From positions 347,686-411,685 of the forward strand of contig LQXN01000064.1 in assembly GCA_001648575.1 (NCBI GenBank): a stretch of 64,000 nt of DNA, written 5' to 3'. Positions 58,010 to 64,000 of the stretch are shown piece by piece (within the stretch, counting starts at the first letter, position 1; every line of letters begins with the position of its first letter). The position numbers were made by a program, and so were the translations under genes. Source of the stretch: Sutcliffiella horikoshii DSM 8719. GTDB taxonomy: Bacteria > Bacillota > Bacilli > Bacillales > Bacillaceae_I. A model generated the notes under the pieces. The model saw only the letters and a program-made list of their open reading frames with translations, searched no databases and had not been told where the DNA came from.

Positions 58010-58669
58010 TTATCTCCAATTACTTCGTGCAATTAGATTGAAATTATCAATTTTCTTATTTATTTCTGCCAGACTTTCCGGATTGAAATTATAGTACCAG
58101 TTGTCTGGTATTTTTAATTCCGTCAGCAAGAAAATAAATTCTTCCACGAGATTTCCATCAAATTGAGTCCAGGAACACTTTCTTAGTTCATGAAATGCTT
58201 CTTGGTAACTCATTTTTGTCACTTTATAATTTCTTACATCATATGTCATGGCATCGAAGGAATCACAAATTCGAATTATTCTGCCCTGAATTGAAATATC
58301 TTCGCCAATCAATCTACGAGGATATCCTGTCCCATCCCAGTTCTCATGGTGATCTCTAATAAAACGGGCAGCACGGGTTTTACCAAGCTCCTTACGAACG
58401 ATTAAATTCCCGATATGACAATGACTTTCCACAATCGTTTTTTCTATGGTATTGAGTCTACTCGGCTTCAGGAGAATTTTTTTGGAGATGCCCATCTTAC
58501 CTATATCATGTAATAAAGCTGCTATTCTTAAATCCTCATCATAGATATTGATCTTTTTTGCTAGCATCGACGATAAATACATAACTCTCCAAGAATGAGG
58601 CTTAAATAAGCTTAATATTTCATTATCTTGAGCAATATGTTCAAAGAGCGATTCTGGTGTCCGTTTCAT
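58010..58669 (-). CDS. HD-GYP domain protein
   Basis: 219 residues, ATG with GGGAGGT upstream. Metal-dependent phosphohydrolase motifs are complete: LLHDIGKMGI (HD), ESHCHIG, FIRDHHENWDGTGYPRRLIG (HHE and GYP) and RICDSFDAM. HD-GYP proteins often hydrolyse cyclic-di-GMP. No sensor or receiver domain is attached, so it is a minimal stand-alone form. It could oppose the GGDEF enzyme at 5395, but this is not shown by the sequence. Confidence 0.85.
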   Translation of the reverse strand: MKRTPESLFEHIAQDNEILSLFKPHSWRVMYLSSMLAKKINIYDEDLRIAALLHDIGKMGISKKILLKPSRLNTIEKTIVESHCHIGNLIVRKELGKTRAARFIRDHHENWDGTGYPRRLIGEDISIQGRIIRICDSFDAMTYDVRNYKVTKMSYQEAFHELRKCSWTQFDGNLVEEFIFLLTELKIPDNWYYNFNPESLAEINKKIDNFNLIARSNWR

Positions 58670-58844
58670 TTAATACCTCCCAAAAATAAAGAGCTATATT
58701 ATATATCGTACAAAAGATGTGTTTTTTTAGAAAATTCAAACAAATATTGCATTTTATAATGATATAAAAGTTGCTCTACATTAAAGACTGGAATTATTAA
58801 CCCCTCCGCCATCAGCACTACCAGCCTAAAGCTCCAATACATTC

Positions 58845-58874
58845 AAAAAGCCCGGTCACATGACCGGGCTTTTT
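58845..58874. terminator. terminator of trxA
   Basis: AAAAAGCCCGGTCA and TGACCGGGCTTTTT form a perfect 14-bp stem around a 2-nt centre. Works in both directions; serves trxA. Confidence 0.92.
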
Positions 58875-58884
58875 ACATCACATA

Positions 58885-59199
58885 TTAAGCGTGCTTGTTT
58901 AGTAATTCAGCTAAAGCTTCTTTTGGTTGGAAACCAACTGCTTTGTCGACTACTTCACCGTTTTTGATAACAAGTAGAGTCGGGATGCTCATTACGCCAA
59001 ATTTTCCAGCGGTTTCTTGGTTCTCATCCACGTCCACTTTTACGATTTTCACTTTGTCGCCCATGTCTTGATCTAACTCTTCAAGAACTGGAGCGATCAT
59101 TTTACAAGGTCCGCACCATGGTGCCCAGAAATCAGCAAGAACTAGACCTTCGCCAGTTTCTTGTGTAAAGTTTTGGTCAGTTGCATTTGTAATTGCCAT
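58885..59199 (-). CDS. trxA: thioredoxin
   Basis: 104 residues with the active site [19 protein letters not shown] and the cis-proline in MSIPTLLVI. General disulfide reductant. AGGAGGA precedes the ATG. Between uvrC and etfA as in B. subtilis. Confidence 0.97.
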   Translation of the reverse strand: MAITNATDQNFTQETGEGLVLADFWAPWCGPCKMIAPVLEELDQDMGDKVKIVKVDVDENQETAGKFGVMSIPTLLVIKNGEVVDKAVGFQPKEALAELLNKHA

Positions 59200-59397
59200 A
59201 ATATATTCCTCCTAAGCCTTTTATCTCACAGTTAACAATATATGCTGTTAATGTGTGCTCTGACAGATGGAAAATCTTTCAGAGTCTTACTATAGGTAAA
59301 GTATAGCACTTACCACATAGTGTTGCTAATTATTTGCTTCAGTATAGGTTTACCCGATTTCGGCCATTTTATTTCATGTATGAATTCTCGTAACGCC

Positions 59398-59524
59398 GCT
59401 GGTGATTTCCGCACTGGGCTTCGCTTTCCTAGGGGCCCTGCTGGAGCCTCCTCGCAACGCTTCAGGGGTCTCCACCTAGCGCTATCTCCCTCAGGAGTCT
59501 TCGCCCTGTGCTCCAATCACCAGC
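59398..59524 (+). repeat. palindromic intergenic repeat R9
   Basis: 127 bp with perfectly complementary variant ends GCTGGTGATT / AATCACCAGC. The interior has GGGCTTCGCTTTCC, GGAGCCTCCTCGCAACGCTTC, GGGGTCTCCAC and CTCAGGAGTCTTCGCCC. It lies in the trxA-etfA gap (59200-59592), which otherwise contains the trxA promoter region and the etfA terminator. Confidence 0.92.
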
Positions 59525-59546
59525 TAGGTTATTGAAGAACACATCA

Positions 59547-59580
59547 AAACAGCCAAGCACCCAAAAGTGCCTGGCTGTTT
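59547..59580 (-). terminator. terminator of the fad-etf operon
   Basis: AAACAGCCAAGCAC and GTGCCTGGCTGTTT pair with one mismatch around CCAAAA, followed by TGATGTG on the minus strand. Confidence 0.8.
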
Positions 59581-59592
59581 AATGATTCAATC

Positions 59593-60570
59593 TTAGTTCG
59601 TCACCAATAGCTTTTTGAATTCTGCTGTTAACATTGGTACCACTTCAAACATATCGCCAACAATTCCATAGTCAGCTACTTTAAAGATGTTTGCTTCCGG
59701 ATCTTTATTGATCGCAACAATCACCTTGGAGTTGGACATACCGGCAAGATGCTGGATCGCTCCGGAGATACCGCATGCAATGTAAAGATCAGGTGTTACC
59801 ACTTTTCCTGTTTGACCGATTTGTAAGGAGTAATCGCAATAATCTGCGTCACAAGCACCCCGGGAAGCGCCTACTGCTGCTCCAAGTACATCTGCCAATT
59901 CTTTTAACGGCCCGAAGCCATCTGTAGATTTCACTCCACGTCCACCTGCTACCACTACTTTTGCCTCGGAAAGATCGACACCTTCTGTTGCTTTGCGAAC
60001 GACTTCTTTAATGATTGTGCGAAGATCTTTCACATCGACATCAAGTGAAGATACGTCACCTGTACGTGCCTCGTCTTTCTCAAGGGACGCAATGTTGTTC
60101 GGGCGGATTGTTGCAAAAATAACACCGTCTGTTACGATTTTCTTTTCGAATGCTTTACCAGAGTAGATTGGTCTTGTGAATACTAGGTTTCCACCAACCT
60201 CTTCGACCTCTGTAGCATCGGAAATCAATCCGGAATTCAATTTGGAAGCAAGTTTAGGGGATAGGTCTTTTCCTAACGCTGTATGACCAAAAATGATCCC
60301 TTCTGGGTTTTCTGAATCAATAACTGCCATTAAAGCCTGGGAGTATCCGTCAGATGTGTACGCTTTCAAATTTGAGTGTTCTATTGTTACCACGCGGTCT
60401 GCGCCGTAAGCAATCAGTTCCTGAGCAAGAGATCCAACACCTTCCCCTACCAGTACTGTAACTACCTCGCCACCTTCTGCTACTGTTTTCCCCGCTGCGA
60501 TTGCCTCAAACGATACATTACGCAATGCGGAATCACGCACTTCTGCTAGTGTTAATACTTTTCTTGCCAT
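59593..60570 (-). CDS. etfA: electron transfer flavoprotein alpha subunit
   Basis: 325 residues. The C-terminal FAD-binding domain has VVAGGRGVKSTDGF, GASRGACDADYCDYSLQIGQTGK and YIACGISGAIQHLAGM. Accepts electrons from acyl-CoA dehydrogenases. AGGAGGAG precedes the ATG. In B. subtilis it directly follows etfB; here a nested repeat of about 345 bp separates them. Confidence 0.97.
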   Translation of the reverse strand: MARKVLTLAEVRDSALRNVSFEAIAAGKTVAEGGEVVTVLVGEGVGSLAQELIAYGADRVVTIEHSNLKAYTSDGYSQALMAVIDSENPEGIIFGHTALGKDLSPKLASKLNSGLISDATEVEEVGGNLVFTRPIYSGKAFEKKIVTDGVIFATIRPNNIASLEKDEARTGDVSSLDVDVKDLRTIIKEVVRKATEGVDLSEAKVVVAGGRGVKSTDGFGPLKELADVLGAAVGASRGACDADYCDYSLQIGQTGKVVTPDLYIACGISGAIQHLAGMSNSKVIVAINKDPEANIFKVADYGIVGDMFEVVPMLTAEFKKLLVTN

Positions 60571-60630
60571 GTTTGTCTCCTCCTGTCCATGTATCTATAA
60601 AATCTGTTTAGTGACGATATGATCTCGGCA

Positions 60631-60975
60631 GCTGGCTTACTTTCATGCGGGGCACTTGTGAAGCCTTCTCTCGGCAAGCCTGGAGGCCACTGAAAAGCCT
60701 ATTATTATAGTTATCTGTTTCATTACCGCTGTTGATTTCCGCAAACGGCTTCGCTTTCCGCGGGGCGACCTTGAGCCTCCTCGGGCATACGCCCTGCGGG
60801 GTCTCAAGATTGTCGCTATCCCCCCGCTGGAGTCTTCGTCTATTGCTTCAATCAACAGCTAGAAATCATTAAGATGATAAGTTACTGGGTCTTCAATGGC
60901 CTCGCAAGCCTGCTAGGTCTCCCCTAAGCGCTACCTCCCGCTGGAGTCTTCGCCACCTGTTCCATTCAAACGCTG
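60631..60975 (+). repeat. nested palindromic repeat R10 inside the etfB-etfA gap
   Basis: A degenerate outer copy (60631-60975) contains a complete inner copy at 60728-60859 (ends GCTGTTGATT/AATCAACAGC). The inner copy is bracketed by GGCCACTGAAAA (60685-60696) and TTCAATGGCC (60892-60901). The arrangement is the same as R6. The inner copies of R6 and R10 are nearly identical, including GAGCCTCCTCGGGC-TACGCCCTGCGGGG; the outer arms of R10 are more decayed. Confidence 0.87.
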
Positions 60976-60991
60976 ATTATCGCTCTAACCG

Positions 60992-61765
60992 TTAGATTAC
61001 TTTCGCTTCGTTTCTAAGTGCGGAAACCAATTCTTTTACTTGTGCGTCCAATTCACCTTGAAGCACGCGGCCTGCTTCTTTTTTCGGTGGAAGGTAGATT
61101 TCCAACGTTTTTGTTTTTGCTTCTACATCATCTTCTTCAAGATCAAGGTCATCCAATTCCAATTCTTCAAGTGGCTTTTTCTTTGCCTTCATGATTCCCG
61201 GAAGAGATGGATAGCGAGGGTCATTTAGACCTTGTTGAGCTGTTACAAGCAATGGAAGAGAAGTTTCAATCACTTCAGAATCTCCTTCTACATCGCGAAC
61301 GATTGTAGCTTTTCCGCCATCGATTTCTAACTTGGTGATAGTTGTTACGTAAGGAATGTCCAATAATTCTGCGACACGAGGTCCTACTTGACCTGAACCG
61401 CCGTCAATTGCTACATTACCGCCGATGATCAAGTCTGCATCCTTGTCTTTCAAGAACTCAGCCAAGATCTTAGCCGTTGTAAATTGATCACCATTTTCTA
61501 CATCATCTTCGGTATTGATAAGCACCGCTTTATCTGCACCCATCGCAAGGGCTGTACGAAGCTCTTTTTCCGCTTCATCTGTTCCGACAGTTACGACAGT
61601 CACTTCTCCGCCCTGTGCGTCTCTTACTTGAATCGCTTCTTCCACCGCATACTCGTCATACGGGTTGATAATGAATTCAGCACCATCATCATTTATGCTG
61701 CCATTTGAAACGGTAAGTCTTTCCTCTGTATCAAATGTTCTTTTTAATAAAACAAAAATATTCAT
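60992..61765 (-). CDS. etfB: electron transfer flavoprotein beta subunit
   Basis: 257 residues from the ATG at 61765 (AGGAGG 7 bases upstream); the in-frame GTG just before is less well spaced. ETF-beta signature and AMP-binding features: NPYDEYAVEEAIQVRDA, ALAMGADKAVLI, GGNVAIDGGSGQVGPRVAELL. Partner of EtfA. Confidence 0.97.
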   Translation of the reverse strand: MNIFVLLKRTFDTEERLTVSNGSINDDGAEFIINPYDEYAVEEAIQVRDAQGGEVTVVTVGTDEAEKELRTALAMGADKAVLINTEDDVENGDQFTTAKILAEFLKDKDADLIIGGNVAIDGGSGQVGPRVAELLDIPYVTTITKLEIDGGKATIVRDVEGDSEVIETSLPLLVTAQQGLNDPRYPSLPGIMKAKKKPLEELELDDLDLEEDDVEAKTKTLEIYLPPKKEAGRVLQGELDAQVKELVSALRNEAKVI

Positions 61766-61833
61766 CACAGTACCTCCTGTTTAAACATTATTTTTATTAG
61801 TAATTATTTTCTGATTATATATTATAAAAAAAA

Positions 61834-62607
61834 TTACTTCCCTTTAAATTCGGGAGCTCTTTTTTCCATAAACGCCGTGATTCCTTCTTTTCCGTCTTCA
61901 GAGGTGAAGACCTTGCCGAATAATTGTGCTTCCCTGTCTACACCTTGATAAAATTCTTCATGTTTGGCATATCGGGAAAGCTCGATGACCGAAGCAACAG
62001 AGATCGGACCCTTTTGTGCAATCTTTTTCGCCATCTTCAAAGCTTCTTCCATTAGTGCTTCTTCATCGACGGCTTTATTTGCAAGCCCCCATTGAACTGC
62101 TTCTTCCCCGGATAATGTATCGCTGGTGAATAGCATTTCAAAGGCTTTCGCAGTACCTACAAGTTTAGGTAAGCGTTGGGTACCGGCGAATCCTGGAATT
62201 AATCCCAATTGCAATTCAGGTAATCCAAGCTTAGCTGTTTTCGTTACCAATCGGATATGGCAGCCCATTGCAAGCTCCAGTCCTCCGCCCAATGCGGCAC
62301 CATGGATGGCGGCGATGATCGGTTTAGGGAAGTTCTCCATTCTTTCAAAAAGATCCTGACCGAACTTTGCCAGCTGTGCAAATTCTTCTCCCGTTTCCAC
62401 CGTTGTGAACTCTTTGATATCTGCGCCTGCCGAGAAGAACCTTCCTTCTCCATGAAGCAATACCACCCTTACTTCCTCATGCTTCTCCAGGTCATCCATC
62501 AATGATGAAAGCTCTTTCAAAACTACAGATGACAAAGCATTTGCAGGTGCTTTATTGATGGTAATGACAGCGATGCGATCTTCTACTTTCATTTGCAAGA
62601 ATTCCAC
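61834..62607 (-). CDS. fadB: enoyl-CoA hydratase
   Basis: 257 residues from a GTG at 62607 behind GAGGAGGG. Crotonase fold with the oxyanion-hole segments GRFFSAGADIKEF and AIHGAALGGGLELAMGCH, and the catalytic glutamate region KLGLPELQLGLIPG. It hydrates trans-2-enoyl-CoA in beta-oxidation. Second gene of fadR-fadB-etfB-etfA as in B. subtilis. Confidence 0.94.
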   Translation of the reverse strand: MEFLQMKVEDRIAVITINKAPANALSSVVLKELSSLMDDLEKHEEVRVVLLHGEGRFFSAGADIKEFTTVETGEEFAQLAKFGQDLFERMENFPKPIIAAIHGAALGGGLELAMGCHIRLVTKTAKLGLPELQLGLIPGFAGTQRLPKLVGTAKAFEMLFTSDTLSGEEAVQWGLANKAVDEEALMEEALKMAKKIAQKGPISVASVIELSRYAKHEEFYQGVDREAQLFGKVFTSEDGKEGITAFMEKRAPEFKGK

Positions 62608-62704
62608 AAAAATCCCTCCTCATTAGCTTTATTTTTGGACCATTTCTTTGACTGCAGGCACTCATTAATTTAATATGTTGGTCTTATGTAAAGCACGGAG
62701 CTAC

Positions 62705-63292
62705 TTAAGGTGTAGCTCCAAACCCTTTTATCAGTAAATCATGCACTCTTGGCGCGATGGAAGAAAGGTCGTATTTTTGGTCATTCATGACCCATGTGGT
62801 GACCGTTTCATCGATCGTGCCGAACACCATCTGTCTTGCTAGTCGCACATCAAGGTCTGCACGAAGCTCCCCATTCTTGGTACCAGCCAGCAAAATCTCA
62901 TCTACAACATGTAAATACCCTTTTAGCACCTCGTTAATCTTCAAGCGAAGCTCCAGGTTGGATTGTCGCAACTCCAACTGAGTTACGATTGCTAGATGGT
63001 GATCTGCAGCAAGCATAGTGAAATGTTTTTCAATCAACGTTAATAATTTCTCTGTTGATGTCGATTTTCCTGCAATTTCTTGACGAATCTTTTCGACGAA
63101 GAGTCCCATTTTTTCTTGGAAAAGAGAAATGAGGATATCTTCTTTATTTTTAAAGTATAGATAGATGGTACCGTCCGCCACTCCTGCCTGTTTGGCAATC
63201 TTGGAAACTTGCGCGTGATGGTAGCCGTTTTCGGCTATGACAATTACAGCAGCATCTATTATTTGTTTGTATTTAGGCTTTTGTTGTTTCAA
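62705..63292 (-). CDS. fadR: TetR-family fatty-acid degradation repressor FadR
   Basis: 195 residues from a TTG at 63292 (AAAGGAG 8 bases upstream), where homology to B. subtilis FadR begins; the ATG at 63397 lies upstream of the promoter. N-terminal helix-turn-helix: IIDAAVIVIAENGYHHAQVS, then KIAKQAGVADGTIYLYFKNKE (cited in parts). The C-terminal ligand domain has the near-invariant QLELRQSNLELRLKINE. It represses beta-oxidation genes until long-chain acyl-CoA binds. A FadR operator overlaps its own promoter region. Confidence 0.95.
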   Translation of the reverse strand: MKQQKPKYKQIIDAAVIVIAENGYHHAQVSKIAKQAGVADGTIYLYFKNKEDILISLFQEKMGLFVEKIRQEIAGKSTSTEKLLTLIEKHFTMLAADHHLAIVTQLELRQSNLELRLKINEVLKGYLHVVDEILLAGTKNGELRADLDVRLARQMVFGTIDETVTTWVMNDQKYDLSSIAPRVHDLLIKGFGATP

Positions 63293-63315
63293 CCTATTCG
63301 CTCCTTTTGGGAAAA

Positions 63316-63333
63316 TGAATGAATCATCATTCA
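63316..63333. promoter_or_regulatory. FadR operator
   Basis: TGAATGAATCATCATTCA fits the FadR consensus TGAATGAMTANTCATTCA with one mismatch. It lies between the fadR -10 box and the start codon. A weaker second site (TGAATGAACTGTCAATCA, 63355-63372) overlaps the -35 box. Autorepression of the operon is inferred. Confidence 0.85.
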
Positions 63334-63340
63334 TATTTTC

Positions 63341-63369
63341 ATGATACTTTACCCTGAATGAACTGTCAA
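63341..63369 (-). promoter_or_regulatory. sigma-A promoter of fadR-fadB-etfBA
   Basis: On the minus strand a perfect TTGACA (63364-63369) and TATCAT (63341-63346) are 17 bases apart. One FadR-like site overlaps the -35 box and the better one lies just downstream. Confidence 0.8.
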
Positions 63370-63471
63370 TCATTATCTTATCATAATTTTCATGCAAATT
63401 ACTATTTATTTTTAAGGTGGTTTACGGCTAATTCTCCGTAGATTTCCTTTCTAATGGCAATTTAAACAAAA

Positions 63472-63492
63472 AGAGAGGGTATCATCCCTCTC
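63472..63492 (-). terminator. terminator hairpin preceding repeat R11
   Basis: AGAGAGGG-TATCAT-CCCTCTC with TTTTTGTTT behind it on the minus strand. It is followed on the plus strand by CAGGCTGTTGACAAA, the same phrase that follows the hairpins near 101 and 332. Confidence 0.7.
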
Positions 63493-63538
63493 CCAGGCTG
63501 TTGACAAAATATAAATTAGCTAAGTTATTTGTTGGAAC

Positions 63539-63615
63539 AGTTAATCTTCGTTACAGGCGCTTCGCTTTCCTGCGGGCGGTCCGTAAGCCTCCTCACTTCG
63601 TTGCGGGGTCTTACC
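63539..63615 (+). repeat. truncated palindromic repeat R11
   Basis: It matches R1 closely from AGTTAATC through GCGGTCCGTAAGCCTCCTCACTTCGTTGCGGGGTCTTACC, then stops matching at about 63615. The right arm is missing. The upstream flank (TTAGCTAAGTTATTTGTTGGAAC) also matches the R1 flank. Confidence 0.88.
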
Positions 63616-63851
63616 CACTAGCTTTGCATAGTTGTAAATAAATTTGAATTTAAGTAAAAAAATTACATCAATATTTTACTTCAGGGAGCAAAAACGACAA
63701 TCTGTATATAAGATTGTTATTTGTTCCCATTTTTTGTATATTCATTTACTTGATTGTTCTTTTCACTTGTTTTTTTCTTTTCTCAATGATTAGCGCTACA
63801 CGACCATATTGTACTTTCTCTTTAGGTTTCTCACGTATCTTCTGCCTACCT
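63616..63851. other. A+T-rich stretch after the truncated repeat, possible insertion-sequence end
   Basis: No gene with start signals is seen. It begins exactly where R11 loses similarity, and leads into a partial minus-strand frame. This is what the end of an inserted element would look like; the terminal inverted repeat cannot be confirmed from one end. Confidence 0.35.
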
Positions 63852-64000
63852 TTAGATTGTTTTTTTAGGTTTGTATGCCAAGGCAGCGATGAACTCTTCC
63901 CAAGTTCTATGGAGGTAAGCCTGAATATGTTTTATAATGGACAGCAGTACTTTTTTCTGTATTTTCGTTTTTAACTGATTAATTAAGGTAAGAACATACG
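63852..64000 (-). CDS. C-terminal tail of an unidentified protein (partial), possibly a transposase
   Basis: An open frame enters from the right edge and ends with TAA at 63852-63854, giving 48 residues. The segment is basic and helical (INQLKTKIQKKVLLSIIKHI, then LHRTWEEFIAALAYKP). This would suit the tail of an insertion-sequence transposase, but the family is not identifiable. In B. subtilis lcfA would be expected upstream of fadR; this tail does not look like an acyl-CoA ligase end. Confidence 0.4.
   Translation of the reverse strand, partial: YVLTLINQLKTKIQKKVLLSIIKHIQAYLHRTWEEFIAALAYKPKKTI

Overview
The window is chromosomal DNA of an endospore-forming Bacillaceae (Bacillus sensu lato). 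Gene content and order closely follow the Bacillus subtilis block folC-valS-ysxE-spoVID-hemLBDCXA-engB-lonA-lonB-clpX-tig-ysoA / tRNA / ysnB-rdgB-rph-gerM-murI-ysmB-gerE-ysmA / sdhBAC-yslB-lysC-uvrC-trxA-etfA-etfB-fadB-fadR (window order; almost all on the minus strand). spoVID, ysxE, lonB, gerM and gerE mark an endospore former. The species cannot be fixed from the sequence alone.

Left part (1-14216) is mostly accessory. A partial gene tail is followed by an alternating hairpin-repeat-hairpin-repeat-hairpin array. Next come a secreted VWA/Ig-like protein, a SigM-like ECF sigma factor with its YhdL-type anti-sigma factor (preceded by a good ECF autoregulatory promoter), a GAF-GGDEF cyclase and folC. 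Between folC and valS, on the opposite strand, sits a tight five-gene operon (8580-14216): an unknown two-TM protein, an N-formylglutamate-amidohydrolase-fold enzyme, two different RimK-like ATP-grasp ligases and a divergent FolC/Mur-type ligase. I do not recognise a characterised pathway here. The enzyme set (two ATP-grasps plus a Mur ligase plus an amidohydrolase) predicts synthesis and trimming of an amide-linked, peptide-like product. It is my main candidate for an undescribed system.

Middle part (14649-41440): valS behind a T-box, spore-coat genes ysxE/spoVID, the hemAXCDBL operon, an inserted amino-acid ABC transporter plus AlaX-type editing protein, engB-lonA, lonB, clpX and tig. Right part (41659-64000): tRNA-Arg(UCU), the ysnB-rdgB-rph-gerM-murI group, gerE, the succinate dehydrogenase operon, lysC behind a lysine riboswitch, uvrC, a GNAT acetyltransferase, an HD-GYP protein, trxA, and the FadR-controlled fadR-fadB-etfB-etfA fatty-acid oxidation operon.

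The most striking non-coding signal is a family of about 130-bp imperfectly palindromic intergenic repeats: 13 copies counting nested and truncated ones. Their end sequences differ between copies but stay complementary within most copies (compensatory changes). Two copies are interrupted at their centre by a second complete copy (in tig-clpX and etfB-etfA). Two copies sit between a riboswitch/T-box and its structural gene. Three short-period degenerate tandem repeat tracts (18, 21 and 41 nt) fill other intergenic gaps.
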